DNA of 32,279 bases, from the NCBI RefSeq assembly GCF_000420505.1, contig NZ_ATVB01000018.1, positions 1-32,279 on the forward strand. Direction: 5' to 3'. A program made the translations under genes and the position numbers. Below, one piece after another: positions 1-8,340 of this stretch (position 1 is the first letter of the stretch; each line of letters begins with the position of its first letter). The notes under the pieces were generated by a model. That model saw nothing but the letters and a program-made list of their open reading frames with translations, did no database searches and was not told where the DNA came from. This stretch comes from Alloscardovia omnicolens DSM 21503 (lineage in GTDB: Bacteria > Actinomycetota > Actinomycetes > Actinomycetales > Bifidobacteriaceae).

Positions 1-15
1 GCGGATGATAAGGGA
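1..15. repeat. attL: Left attachment-site core (direct repeat copy 1)
   Basis: GCGGATGATAAGGGA is identical to positions 32265-32279. Two copies flanking an integrase-bearing phage genome are what tyrosine-recombinase integration leaves behind. The core may extend left of base 1, which cannot be seen. Which host gene it belongs to is unknown. Confidence 0.8.
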
Positions 16-37
16 ATTAACCGTAACTACCCGCCAC

Positions 38-54
38 ACCTTATAAAATAAGGT
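38..54. repeat. 7-bp inverted repeat beside the left core
   Basis: ACCTTAT and ATAAGGT are separated by AAA, 23 bp inside the left core. There is no T-run, so it is not a simple terminator. A protein-binding site in the attachment region (integrase or excision factor) is possible but inferred. Confidence 0.4.
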
Positions 55-75
55 TTACAGGCAAGTGAAGAATTT

Positions 76-97
76 TCTTCCCCTACATCTTCCCCTA
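76..97. promoter_or_regulatory. Candidate left arm-type integrase sites
   Basis: TCTTCCCCTA occurs twice, at 76-85 and 88-97, 12 bp apart. Closely related copies lie at the other end of the prophage (TTTTCCCCTATCT at 32106-32118 and 32118-32130, also 12 bp apart, and an inverted copy at 32082-32091). Matching repeats on both sides of the core are expected for the P and P' arms of attP. The assignment is inferred from sequence and position. Confidence 0.6.
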
Positions 98-130
98 TCT
101 TACGGCGGTTAACCGGGGACTGCCTGACTC

Positions 131-185
131 CACAAACAAAAAATCCCCCTCACATCACTCTAGGATAGAGCAATATGAGGGGGGG
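131..185 (-). terminator. Rho-independent terminator of the late operon
   Basis: Read on the minus strand, TGAGGGGG (176-183 complement) pairs perfectly in an 8-bp stem with the complement of 145-152. It is followed directly by ATTTTTTTGTTTG. It sits 44 bp past the endolysin stop and so ends the leftward late transcript before the attachment site. Confidence 0.85.
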
Positions 186-228
186 TACACGAACTATTAG
201 AAAAATTCCAACAGTTCAATAATCTCAC

Positions 229-1023
229 TTACCTTTTGGTCGCGTCCACGATACGCTGTGTAGCTTCCTCGACACTCTCCGCAACTTCCTTACCCATAGC
301 TGTCAAGAAATCGTTATGGCGTTGCCAAGCCTGCGAAATCAGCATATTGTAAATGTCGAAATTCACTTTGCCATGCGTTGTCAATCCCTGAGCATAACCA
401 AGCGCTTCAATATCAGTGAGAGCACGTGCTCCTGTCACCTCACCAAGCAAAGCATACGCAGTAGAACCCCAAGGTGTCGTAGTCTCGACCATGAACATGT
501 TATTATCCTTCCAATTATTTGTATCTGCCGAGGCAGCATTAGTTGATATTGTTGAGGTACTATCCTGTACCAGGTTTACGAAGTCTTGCCACGTGTAATT
601 AAAACGCGCAAAATAAGGCAATGGGTCGGTATGATCTGAGCCTCCCCAACGCTGAGATGCGTCATTATGCGTGATGAGCCTGTCTGTGCTCCACCCATGA
701 GCTGTTAAGCGTTCACGTACCACTTGCGCGGCAATCCGAATACCTTTCACGAAATCGTCTGCGTTGGTGGCTTCGCAAATCTCCAAACCCTCCACATAAC
801 CATTACCGTTACCCACCTGGTAGCAGAGACGATCGTAAGGTACGGTGTGGTAGGCTTCCGTCCAGTCGGATACGAGGTGTACGGCATACTCATAGTCGCG
901 GCTCCACAGGCTTACATGGTTAGCCGCTGTCGCACCTGGGTTAGCAGTGGAATGGACACAAAAAAAGGAGGCTGATAAGCCTCCATGCCCATTATTAACA
1001 ATTCTCTCCTGGATAATACTCAT
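229..1023 (-). CDS. Endolysin, N-acetylmuramoyl-L-alanine amidase (Amidase_2/PGRP fold)
   Basis: This protein would cut the amide bond between muramic acid and the stem peptide of peptidoglycan to lyse the host. The N-terminal ~150 residues carry the Amidase_2 pattern: His24 in FFCVHSTANPG, His119 in LITHND, and Asp133 in SDHTDPLPYF, the likely zinc ligands by analogy with AmiD-type amidases. Residues ~155-264 are a linker and a helical tail of unknown fold, perhaps for wall binding. There is no signal peptide, so release depends on the holin. An AGGAGAGGAAG ribosome site precedes ATG. The stop of the holin gene lies 3 bp upstream of this start, forming a lysis cassette. It is the last gene of the late operon, followed by a strong terminator. 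Confidence 0.9.
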   Translation of the reverse strand: MSIIQERIVNNGHGGLSASFFCVHSTANPGATAANHVSLWSRDYEYAVHLVSDWTEAYHTVPYDRLCYQVGNGNGYVEGLEICEATNADDFVKGIRIAAQVVRERLTAHGWSTDRLITHNDASQRWGGSDHTDPLPYFARFNYTWQDFVNLVQDSTSTISTNAASADTNNWKDNNMFMVETTTPWGSTAYALLGEVTGARALTDIEALGYAQGLTTHGKVNFDIYNMLISQAWQRHNDFLTAMGKEVAESVEEATQRIVDATKR

Positions 1024-1026
1024 ACA

Positions 1027-1311
1027 CTATTCTTCCTCTCCTGTAGTTACGTTTGCCACATGCTTACCCTCACGAGTGATAGATGGTACAACACTTGCGG
1101 GGGTTAACGTGTCGGTCGCACCCATGCTCGCAATACTGGTAAGCACACTAATCAGGGCTGCCATAGCAGTAACTGACAACACGTTTACCCAATCCACCGT
1201 AAGCAAGCCCACAGCCCCCGTACCGAGCACACCGATAGCAGCCTGTGCTGCCGTCTTAATAGCACGTTCGATAGTGTCATACATAAACTCGCGTGTGAAA
1301 TGATTCTTCAT
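1027..1311 (-). CDS. Holin, phage r1t type
   Basis: This 94-residue protein would form lesions in the cell membrane that release the endolysin. The start (FTREFMYDTIERAIKTAAQA) and the segment VDWVNVLSVTAMAALISVLTSIAS match the r1t holin family as I know it. Two hydrophobic segments are visible, about residues 22-39 and 43-63, with a hydrophilic C-terminus ending in Glu residues. Length is typical of the family. AGGAGA lies 7 nt before ATG. It is tightly coupled to the endolysin downstream. Confidence 0.88.
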   Translation of the reverse strand: MKNHFTREFMYDTIERAIKTAAQAAIGVLGTGAVGLLTVDWVNVLSVTAMAALISVLTSIASMGATDTLTPASVVPSITREGKHVANVTTGEEE

Positions 1312-1359
1312 AACTTTTCTCCTAAACTATTCTTTGGTTGATAATGCTTGCATATACGC

Positions 1360-1394
1360 GTTGAGCGTGCCTTTATCCTTTGTCCACGCTCAAC
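1360..1394. repeat. 10-bp inverted repeat at the end of the membrane-protein gene
   Basis: GTTGAGCGTG (1360-1369) and CACGCTCAAC (1385-1394) are perfect complements around a 15-nt loop that contains the stop codon of the 1373-1819 gene. There is no T-run on the minus strand, so termination is doubtful. It could tune mRNA stability or holin expression. Confidence 0.45.
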
Positions 1395-1819
1395 CCCTCC
1401 CTCTCTGCTGTCCGTTCGATAGCAGTCCTAATCTCATCAGGAAGTTTCGGTTTCGGATGTTCGTCCATCCATGATTCATCAAGTACGCCACATAAGCCGC
1501 CAAGCCAATGACCGATAGCACGCACGTAAGCGGTTTTTACGTTGTCGCTTTGCTCTAACTCATAAAGCTTAGATTCTACGTGTCTGCGCTGGCGTTGTTC
1601 AGCTGATACTAAATGGCTCAACTCGCCCACATGTTTGTCCGTTTCTGCGAGCTGTTTACGCAGCTCACCTTCTAACTCTGCTTGTATTTTTTCGGCAGAC
1701 GCAGCATTGTTCGCTTGTGTGGCTCGCGCAGTACTGTAGGCGACCGCGAATGAGACAATTCCGGTAATCAATGCGACGATGATATTGTCGAGCGCAATAG
1801 GTGCTAAGGGAAACACCAT
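1373..1819 (-). CDS. Small membrane-anchored coiled-coil protein of the lysis region
   Basis: The product has 148 residues with one N-terminal membrane helix (about residues 6-27) and a long charged, Ala/Glu/Gln-rich helix (about 35-95) likely to be a coiled coil. A folded tail containing WLGGLCGVLDESW follows. The start is ATG at 1819, because the AGGAGG ribosome site abuts the upstream GTG (1828) but sits 8 nt from this ATG. It lies between the tail fibre and the holin. Such proteins in Gram-positive phages are often annotated as a second holin or a lysis accessory protein; I cannot choose. The last codons are followed by an out-of-frame continuation (see findings). Confidence 0.72.
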   Translation of the reverse strand: MVFPLAPIALDNIIVALITGIVSFAVAYSTARATQANNAASAEKIQAELEGELRKQLAETDKHVGELSHLVSAEQRQRRHVESKLYELEQSDNVKTAYVRAIGHWLGGLCGVLDESWMDEHPKPKLPDEIRTAIERTAEREGLSVDKG

Positions 1820-1845
1820 ATAATACACCTCCTAAAATTTTTATA

Positions 1846-1912
1846 TGGGACAGTCTGGGACACTTTGGGACGAATGGGACAAAACACGGATAAAAACTTG
1901 GACAAATGGGAT
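1846..1912. repeat. Phased TGGGAC repeats
   Basis: TGGGAC occurs at 1846, 1856, 1866 and 1875, followed by TTGGAC at 1898 and TGGGAT at 1907. The first four are about one helical turn apart (10, 10 and 9 bp). The array lies just upstream, on the plus strand, of the inverted fibre-like fragment and just outside the ribosome site of the membrane-protein gene. Read on the plus strand the copies encode Trp-Asp in shifting frames, so it may be decayed fibre coding sequence. Confidence 0.7.
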
Positions 1913-1914
1913 AA

Positions 1915-2193
1915 ATTCTTAGACACAAGAAGCGTAACCTCGATTATCGGGTGAGTAATGCTATGCCGGTACACGTGAAGGTTATAGCAGTTCCATACCT
2001 TGGTGAGGTTATCACGCTCACGCGCGTAGGCAATATGGTTTTAGCGAACGGTAATATGAAATTTACGCAGAGCGGGCAGCAGAATTATTCCACAGCTAAT
2101 GAGACTATTCCTGCAGGATATAGTCCTACAAACGTGAATACGCCGATTGTTTGCGGTAGCGTGAACTTTAGCTTGCTTGTATACGCGGTTTAG
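1915..2193 (+). pseudogene. Inverted partial tail-fibre C-terminal cassette
   Basis: This plus-strand frame runs opposite to all late genes and is homologous to the end of the tail-fibre gene it faces. VPYLGEVITLTRVGNMVLANG aligns with LPYQTGGAYTLTREGNIVTLGG, and ANETIPAGYSPT with VNETIPTGYCPT. It has no ribosome site; the first usable codon is GTG at 1951. A second frame just upstream (ending LDTRSVTSIIG) resembles the fibre stalk NVDNRITSVN, so a frameshift is likely. It lacks about 25 C-terminal residues of the fibre. Its TAG stop overlaps the fibre TAA in the four bases TTAG. It is either a silent alternative tip that could be inverted into use or a decayed inverted duplication. Confidence 0.72.
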
Positions 2194-3158
2194 CTCGGCA
2201 TAAGATCATGCGTAATCCACGATGCGCCGATATGTACCCACCCGTAAGCATTTCCAAGTAAAGTTATCGTTCCGTCAGGTTTGATAAGCATATCCATTTT
2301 TTGATTGCCACCCCACGAGACAGCGGTAGTGGCGGTTGGACAATAACCAGTTGGGATAGTCTCATTCACTGTGACATTACCCGCATTTTGAACGTTATCG
2401 CACGTACCTTGCCCGCCCAAGGTTACAATATTACCTTCGCGAGTAAGCGTATACGCGCCGCCAGTCTGATACGGCAAACGCACAGTAGTACTTTTCGTTG
2501 CCTGTAGGCTAGTTACCTGAGATTCCACATTACGTAAATTAGACGTTAGAATATCATTCACGCTGGTTATCCGATTATCCACGTTTGTTACACGGTTACC
2601 TGTTGATGTAATCTGCGACTGCAAGCCTGTAACATTTTCCTGCAATTTAATCGTATTCTTCGTTAACAGATAAGAATTATGCACCTGGCTAATATCTGTG
2701 GATACGCTTGGCGTCAATCCGTTCAAGACGACTTTCGCGTAAGCGAAGCGAGAATCGGTCGTCTGCTCATCCGACCAAGCAGGAGATGTTATAGACGGCA
2801 CAGTAGGATTACCCGTAGTTGCGGTACCTTTAACAACTTCTAACGTAACCTTTTCTATACCTTGAGCATCCTGCGTGTAGTGGAAGACAATCAAGTCGAT
2901 ACGCTTATAGCCAGACTGTCCCGACTCGATAGTGACTTCCATCTCCGTATCAATACGCACATGACGACCGTGAATAAGCCAGTTGCCTGAAGGAATAATA
3001 ATAGTATTCGCGTTCTTAACGCGCGGCTGCTTCCACTCATTAGCCTTATCAACCAGCTGATAAATATCCGCGCCAAAAACTCCAATATTAAAATTGGCGG
3101 CATCTAACGCAGATACATGCTTCGCATCCGCATGACCTGTAATAAGCTCAATAACCAT
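2190..3158 (-). CDS. Tail fibre / receptor-binding tail protein
   Basis: This 322-residue structural protein probably binds the host surface at the tail tip. The N-terminal ~150 residues (ITGHADAKHVSALDAANFNIG and YKRIDLIVFHYT) resemble baseplate-attachment domains of siphophage fibres. Residues ~160-235 form a polar stalk rich in N-R-(V/I)-T-N/S-V repeats, probably a trimeric coiled coil. Residues ~238-322 form a Gly/Thr-rich beta tip. A related tip sequence lies inverted directly downstream. Its position after the tail hub and before lysis genes fits. GGGGAGGAG precedes ATG. Family assignment is by pattern and position; the receptor is unknown. Confidence 0.75.
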   Translation of the reverse strand: MVIELITGHADAKHVSALDAANFNIGVFGADIYQLVDKANEWKQPRVKNANTIIIPSGNWLIHGRHVRIDTEMEVTIESGQSGYKRIDLIVFHYTQDAQGIEKVTLEVVKGTATTGNPTVPSITSPAWSDEQTTDSRFAYAKVVLNGLTPSVSTDISQVHNSYLLTKNTIKLQENVTGLQSQITSTGNRVTNVDNRITSVNDILTSNLRNVESQVTSLQATKSTTVRLPYQTGGAYTLTREGNIVTLGGQGTCDNVQNAGNVTVNETIPTGYCPTATTAVSWGGNQKMDMLIKPDGTITLLGNAYGWVHIGASWITHDLMPS

Positions 3159-3161
3159 AAT

Positions 3162-3482
3162 CTACTCCTCCCCTGCTATGGTAGGCTGATTAGTCTGCTC
3201 ATACTGCTTGACGCGCTCCGCCGCCGCTTTATTCGCTTCCGTCGGCTTCTTCAACGAATACTTCGCCAGATACTGGTCGAACCCATAATCACGCTTATAT
3301 TGGTCTTCGTTGAACTGCTTCGCACACTTTGTATCAAGCACAAGTAAAGTAGGCTCACTTGACCCCATACGTAAATACAGTGTCGTCGTAAAATCCGATA
3401 CCCCTGTATCTCCATCTTTCAAATATTTTTGAGTCCCGCACCTATCACACGTGTATAAGGTGTATCCTTTGTCTTTCGCCAT
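3162..3482 (-). CDS. Small tail-region protein with CxxC motif
   Basis: This 106-residue protein of unknown function lies between tail hub and tail fibre, 3 bp upstream of the fibre start, so the two are probably translated together. It has an N-terminal knuckle (CDRCG, Cys12 and Cys15) and one more Cys at 53 (TKCAKQF), too few for a classical four-Cys zinc site. The C-terminal third is a charged helix (KPTEANKAAAERVKQYEQ). AAGGAGA precedes ATG. A structural or assembly role is inferred from context only. Confidence 0.7.
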   Translation of the reverse strand: MAKDKGYTLYTCDRCGTQKYLKDGDTGVSDFTTTLYLRMGSSEPTLLVLDTKCAKQFNEDQYKRDYGFDQYLAKYSLKKPTEANKAAAERVKQYEQTNQPTIAGEE

Positions 3483-3492
3483 AATATTCTCC

Positions 3493-4485
3493 TTAATAAT
3501 TAGATGTCACTCGCCGCTTATCAGATAATGTGTAACTATAGGAAAGCACACCGTTGTCGAGTTGCGTGATTTTCTTGGAAACAGCAGCTTCCACCGTAAC
3601 GTGAGCCGACAAAGACTCAGCAACAACCCTGTCACCCACACCCAACTCTCTACTAGAATCACCGAGAGAAATTTTCGCAACAGTCAATTCTTGATATTCT
3701 TGAAGCTTTTTCACACACTCAGATTTCAACTTCTCAACGTCTTCTTCACTACTCAACTCATGCACAGCAGTAAGCTCATTGATACCGAAGAGTGACTGCT
3801 TGTCGCTCACCACTCCCCTACTATCAGCGTACACATGCACGACAAGACGATCCTTTAAATCGCCTTTACCCAAGCCAATAATATGGTTAACAACGTTATT
3901 ATTGACTGTTGCGTCCACGTGGACGGTCGCGTAAAGGTTCGAAATAATCTGCTTGTCTACCGTGATAATGTAAAGTTTTTTAGCGTCTACATCATAATAG
4001 AAACCAAGACACCTATTAGCTTTGTCGCATAAGCGTTGCAAAGCCTCATATGCCGTACAATAGCGAGGTAACTGCAAAATTCCAATACTATTGGAATTTG
4101 AGCTTGGCAATACGCTAATAAAACTAGGCGCGTTCACATGCTTCAGCAAAACCTGTATACAAGTAGTGAGATTCTCTGAGAGAATATAATAATCGTCACC
4201 CTTTTCAGGTTCAACAATTTTGTTCCCGAACACTCCAGACCAGGAACGACCAGAATACACAGTCTCACCATCATTATCACGGATAGAATCGATAATGCCG
4301 CCGTATTCCGATTCGTTCACACACCACATATCACCAGGATTAACCATCACACTTTCAGGCAGAATATCGGTGAATGAGAGTTCGAAATCGTTCTCGGATT
4401 CTCCCACGGCAATATCAAAGGAAGCGTGAGACAAGACTGCCTTCACGCTCCCATCATTGTTCAGAATATGTACGACTACAGCCAC
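3493..4485 (-). CDS. Tail hub / baseplate protein, Gp37-like
   Basis: The protein has about 330 residues and follows the distal tail gene, where siphophages encode the hub below the tail tube. It begins AVVVHILNNDGSVKAVLSHA, continues through an RSWSGVFGN segment, and ends in a strand-rich domain (LGDSSRELGVGDRVVAESLSAHVTVEA). This resembles the siphovirus Gp37-like/gp27-like tail family. I prefer the GTG at 4485, which overlaps the upstream gene by 10 nt behind an AGGGC site. The upstream GTG at 4509 would add 8 residues but has no ribosome site. No peptidase motif was seen. Confidence 0.7.
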   Translation of the reverse strand: MAVVVHILNNDGSVKAVLSHASFDIAVGESENDFELSFTDILPESVMVNPGDMWCVNESEYGGIIDSIRDNDGETVYSGRSWSGVFGNKIVEPEKGDDYYILSENLTTCIQVLLKHVNAPSFISVLPSSNSNSIGILQLPRYCTAYEALQRLCDKANRCLGFYYDVDAKKLYIITVDKQIISNLYATVHVDATVNNNVVNHIIGLGKGDLKDRLVVHVYADSRGVVSDKQSLFGINELTAVHELSSEEDVEKLKSECVKKLQEYQELTVAKISLGDSSRELGVGDRVVAESLSAHVTVEAAVSKKITQLDNGVLSYSYTLSDKRRVTSNY

Positions 4486-5285
4486 GGTGCCCTGCCCTTC
4501 TGCTCCCACACGGTAATATCGAAATTAAAATTGTTATTCCATGCGACTTCACCGCCTGATAAAGGTAGAGGAGCGAAAATATCCATACCTTTATTGAAGT
4601 AGGCTTGCTGGAGAATATTCTCACGCTCACCGTCAGCACGAACAAGAGTCACTGTTTTCTCCAATGATTTCACTTCAATACGTTCACCAGACGCTATAGT
4701 CGCATCCACTGCATATGAGTTGCCAGCGATAGTGATACGAGGATTAGAGACTGGCCCAAAAATAGTTAAATCCAGACCAGAAGGCTGAGAACCCTGATTA
4801 TTAAGCCTACCGATAATATTGTTACGTGTGTAATCGAAGTTGTAATCATGCGCATAATCAAGCCCTTCGCCTTGCATGATATCAATCACATACTCATGAT
4901 TGGAGGGGCGTCTCCACACGCCCTCCACAAGCAACAGGGTGAGCGTCGTCTCATAAAATTGTGGCGTAATGGTTTGTGCTGCGTCTTTCACGATGAATAC
5001 TTGAGCTTGCCAATCATTGACATGCAGAACACCTGGGGTATTCGATTCCACGTCCTTGTCAGCCAGTTCAAGGAATTCTTCAAGAATACTCGCACGAGTC
5101 GCTTTCAAAGCAAGATTCACAGTACGACTAGACCGACTACGAGCAGACAAAAACTTACCCTTCTGCTTATACGTCCACTCGCCAGACCTGAGTTCTGGAA
5201 TCGTTTCCGCATATAAATGGTTTTCACCGTTTAATTCCACGGTTTTTAACTGTGAACCAGCCTCATACGTAATATGATTAACCAA
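4476..5285 (-). CDS. Distal tail protein (siphovirus Dit-type)
   Basis: The product has 269 residues. It would form the ring joining the tail tube to the tip complex. The N-terminal half matches the Sipho_tail family pattern: SGEWTYKQKGKFLSARSRSSRTVNL, then EEFLELADKDVESNTPGVL, then ETTLTLLLVEGVWRR. The C-terminal half is a beta domain containing NPRITIAGNSYAV and GERIEVKSLEKTVTLVRADG. The start codon is TTG, supported by AAGGTGG 9 nt upstream. It follows the tape measure gene by 14 bp, the usual order. Confidence 0.8.
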   Translation of the reverse strand: MVNHITYEAGSQLKTVELNGENHLYAETIPELRSGEWTYKQKGKFLSARSRSSRTVNLALKATRASILEEFLELADKDVESNTPGVLHVNDWQAQVFIVKDAAQTITPQFYETTLTLLLVEGVWRRPSNHEYVIDIMQGEGLDYAHDYNFDYTRNNIIGRLNNQGSQPSGLDLTIFGPVSNPRITIAGNSYAVDATIASGERIEVKSLEKTVTLVRADGERENILQQAYFNKGMDIFAPLPLSGGEVAWNNNFNFDITVWEQKGRAPWL

Positions 5286-5299
5286 TTTTTTACACCACC

Positions 5300-8200
5300 T
5301 TAGAAACGATTCAACAGACGTCCACTTGCTGTATCCGGCGTATTATCCGCGATAATATCGCCAAGATTATTCAATAAAGCGCGCAACAGTACAACGAGTT
5401 CTTGAGTAGATTCCGCTTGACTGCGCATAGAATCATTATTGCCAGCAGAAGATTGAACCTGCATCATATACGACAATTGAGGATTCAACCGCGCATTCAC
5501 ATCATCAAACGAACCAGCCAACTGGTCGCCCATGCCAAGAACGTTATTCTGCACATTCTTGAATGAAGTTCTCAAACCTTCGTTCAAGCCTTGCATGATG
5601 GCGTTACCTGCAGGAATCAACAGCTTACGATCGTAGCTGATTGGACCCTTGTGGCTTTTAATCCAGTCGGCGATACCACCAACGAAACCTGTCACCTTCC
5701 CCCATGCGGCTTTCAAGCCGCCCAAGAGACCGTCCATAATCGCTTGACCTGCGTTGCTCAACCAGCTACCCGCGCCGGATACTGCGCCCATAACCGCGCT
5801 CTTAATACCGCTCACAATATTCGAGACAGTATTAATACCATTACGCAGCAGTCCTGTAATACCGTTCCAGATACTGGAAAAGACACTCCTCATCGCATTC
5901 CACGCGCCCTGCCAATCACCTTTAAGAGCAGCTGTCAACGCTTTCATAATGCCGATAAGCACATCACGAATAGTCGTAAAGACAATCTGAATTTGATTCC
6001 ACATGCCTTGCGCAAACGCAACAACAGTATTCACCAATGCGTTCCACACCGTTGTGATAGCAGTCTTAATCGCATTCCAAATAGTCGTAGCTACATTAAG
6101 AATCATGGTCCACGCATTTTGCAGACCAGTCATCAACATATTCGCTAACGTTTGAACGGCGCTTACGAGCCCGTTCCATAATGCGGTAACACCCGTAACA
6201 ATCGTCTGTACGATAGGTTGAAGAACACTCCAAATCGCATTCCAAATAGCAGAGAGAGTGTTACCGACCGCGTTGAACGCGGCAATAATCCCATTCCACA
6301 CACCTTGGAGCCAGCCAGTGAACGCTTGCCAAGCGGTCTGCATAGCAGTAATAATCGGAGTAAAAATATTAACGAGTAGCTGCCATGCACCCTGCAGAAA
6401 CGCGGAAACCATATTCCACGCGGCAATAATACCATCAATAAGACTCGTCCACCGAGACAATACAGCGGCGATAAACGCGAAGAAGAGCTCAGCCATCGCC
6501 TCAAACAATGGTTGAAGGAATGTCATAAGCACAGAGAACGCTTGCTGAATAGCGTTAATAGCAGGAGTGAAGAATGTGACAACCGCTTGCCACGCAACTT
6601 GTATCGCTTGCATTGTGGCATTCCACGCGGCAACCATACCAGCGCTCACCGCTTGGAAGAAGCTTACAAAACCCTGCCACACCTGCGACAACGCGGAACA
6701 AATCGACGAGAAGAAGCTGCTTATCGCATTCCACGCAGTTTGAAGCCAACTACCCGCCGTATTCCACGCGGATACAATAATATTACAGAAAGCCTGCCAT
6801 GCAGCCTTACCCGTTTTCGTCTGTGTGAAGAAGAATGCGAGACCAGCAACAACCGCCGCAATAGCAGTAATAATAAGAACAAAAGGATTAATCGCCATAA
6901 CCGCATTAAATGCCGTCTGGACAGCAGTCATAACTTTCGTACCGTTACTTAACGCGACTTGGACAGCTGTGAAAGCAGTAGCGCCAGTACGATAGGCGTC
7001 CATGCCAATCTTCACAGCCTTAACGACTGTATTATAGGTTTGCATGCCGGCTTTAGCTACGTTGAGCGCACTGTTGATGGCGTTGAACGCGCCGACTGCA
7101 CCTACTAAACCAGCGGTGAGAGAGACGACGAGAGGATTACCAGCAGACAATGCAGTGAAGAAATCCTGTACCGGTGTAAGTATCGCGCTAGCAGTATTCA
7201 CGAGCAATGTGAGCACCGTGATAAGCGCTTGAACACTTGTAGCGATTAACGGTGGTGGCGCAAGAGCGTTAAAGTTAAAGCCTTTGAAAATGCCTGACAA
7301 AATTGTGCCGAGATTCTCAAAAGCCTGACGTAACGGCTCGATCGCACCACTCTTATTAAGCTCAGTCCACAGTTGCGCGAGGTACTCTTTCACACCGGTA
7401 ACCATGCTTGCCGCCGCGTCCCCCACCAGGTTAAACTGCGAACTAAAACCGTTAATCACTCCCGCAATCTGCGAAACACCGAATGCTTCAATAACCTTCT
7501 GCACTGCTTTAGCGATACGATTCTGCATATTCTGCATGGCTGTGCCAATACCCTGTGTAGAAGCCCTTGCTTGCTGCTCGAATGAGCCTAAACCATTCAC
7601 ACCCTGAGTGTTCAACTGTACGAGCGCATTATTAAAATCTTGGAAGCTAATCTTTCCTGACTTCATCGCCTCATACAAATCATTAGAATTATGGCCAGCA
7701 CCAAGCAAAGCTACAGACAATTGATTCAACTGTCCTGGCATAGCGTCCATCATGGAACGCCAAGCCTGCATATCCACCTTACCTGCGGCAAGCATCTGCG
7801 TGTACTGTTGCATAGCATTCGACTGGACAACTGTAGATTTACCGCCAGCGAGCAACGCATTATTAAGAGCCAAGCTAATATTTGTCGCCTCATCAAGCGA
7901 AGATGTCAACGGAGCAAGTTGCGTAACCATGCCCGTTACATCGCTCATTGTTGTTGGCAAGCCGTCAAGATTCTTACTAATCTTCTTAATGCTCGCCGCC
8001 GCATCTTCAGCCTTATATCCCAAATTTTGCATGACAAGCGGGAAATTATTCATGGCGTCAGCACGACTGACAGCGCTTGTTACGCTGCCAGCAATCATAT
8101 CGAAAGCTCGACTAGCAACTGTGGAGGCTACACCAATAATAGTGCCCTGTACCGCACCAAAGCCCTTAGAGAAACCGTCGCCAGCTTTCTTACCAGACTG

Positions 8201-8317
8201 GTTAGCCGCAGACGTAGCTTCACCACCGCTAAACGCAGACTTAATCGCCTTACCCACACCTTCCATCGAAGGAATAATAGGCACATAAGCCTTAGCTAAC
8301 GCGATACCTTTAGCCAT
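5300..8317 (-). CDS. Tape measure protein
   Basis: At 1005 residues this is the longest gene. It sets tail length and helps DNA enter the cell. The N-terminal ~280 residues hold the conserved tape-measure domain (DAMNNFPLVMQNLGYKAEDA, LPTTMSDVTGMVTQLAP, GKVDMQAWRSMMDAMPGQL). Hydrophobic stretches follow at about 385-425 and 475-500 (INPFVLIITAIAAVVAGLAF). A long array of W-x(3)-W-type helical repeats (WNAI, WQA, WNG) covers ~510-840. The end has the common GPISYDRKLLIPAGNAI motif. GGAGG precedes ATG. At about 1.5 angstroms per residue the tail would be near 150 nm, which is inference. Confidence 0.93.
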   Translation of the reverse strand: MAKGIALAKAYVPIIPSMEGVGKAIKSAFSGGEATSAANQSGKKAGDGFSKGFGAVQGTIIGVASTVASRAFDMIAGSVTSAVSRADAMNNFPLVMQNLGYKAEDAAASIKKISKNLDGLPTTMSDVTGMVTQLAPLTSSLDEATNISLALNNALLAGGKSTVVQSNAMQQYTQMLAAGKVDMQAWRSMMDAMPGQLNQLSVALLGAGHNSNDLYEAMKSGKISFQDFNNALVQLNTQGVNGLGSFEQQARASTQGIGTAMQNMQNRIAKAVQKVIEAFGVSQIAGVINGFSSQFNLVGDAAASMVTGVKEYLAQLWTELNKSGAIEPLRQAFENLGTILSGIFKGFNFNALAPPPLIATSVQALITVLTLLVNTASAILTPVQDFFTALSAGNPLVVSLTAGLVGAVGAFNAINSALNVAKAGMQTYNTVVKAVKIGMDAYRTGATAFTAVQVALSNGTKVMTAVQTAFNAVMAINPFVLIITAIAAVVAGLAFFFTQTKTGKAAWQAFCNIIVSAWNTAGSWLQTAWNAISSFFSSICSALSQVWQGFVSFFQAVSAGMVAAWNATMQAIQVAWQAVVTFFTPAINAIQQAFSVLMTFLQPLFEAMAELFFAFIAAVLSRWTSLIDGIIAAWNMVSAFLQGAWQLLVNIFTPIITAMQTAWQAFTGWLQGVWNGIIAAFNAVGNTLSAIWNAIWSVLQPIVQTIVTGVTALWNGLVSAVQTLANMLMTGLQNAWTMILNVATTIWNAIKTAITTVWNALVNTVVAFAQGMWNQIQIVFTTIRDVLIGIMKALTAALKGDWQGAWNAMRSVFSSIWNGITGLLRNGINTVSNIVSGIKSAVMGAVSGAGSWLSNAGQAIMDGLLGGLKAAWGKVTGFVGGIADWIKSHKGPISYDRKLLIPAGNAIMQGLNEGLRTSFKNVQNNVLGMGDQLAGSFDDVNARLNPQLSYMMQVQSSAGNNDSMRSQAESTQELVVLLRALLNNLGDIIADNTPDTASGRLLNRF

Positions 8318-8340
8318 TAGTAACCTCCACTATTCACTTT

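Noticed and set aside
1-15. Terminal repeat of a linear virion genome or assembly overlap
   Set aside because: Possible in principle, but the adjacent integrase and matched arm-type repeats fit attachment cores better.
5591-8299. Several plus-strand frames of 70-200 codons
   Set aside because: All lie antisense to the tape measure gene; repeated helical coding sequence leaves long open antisense frames.
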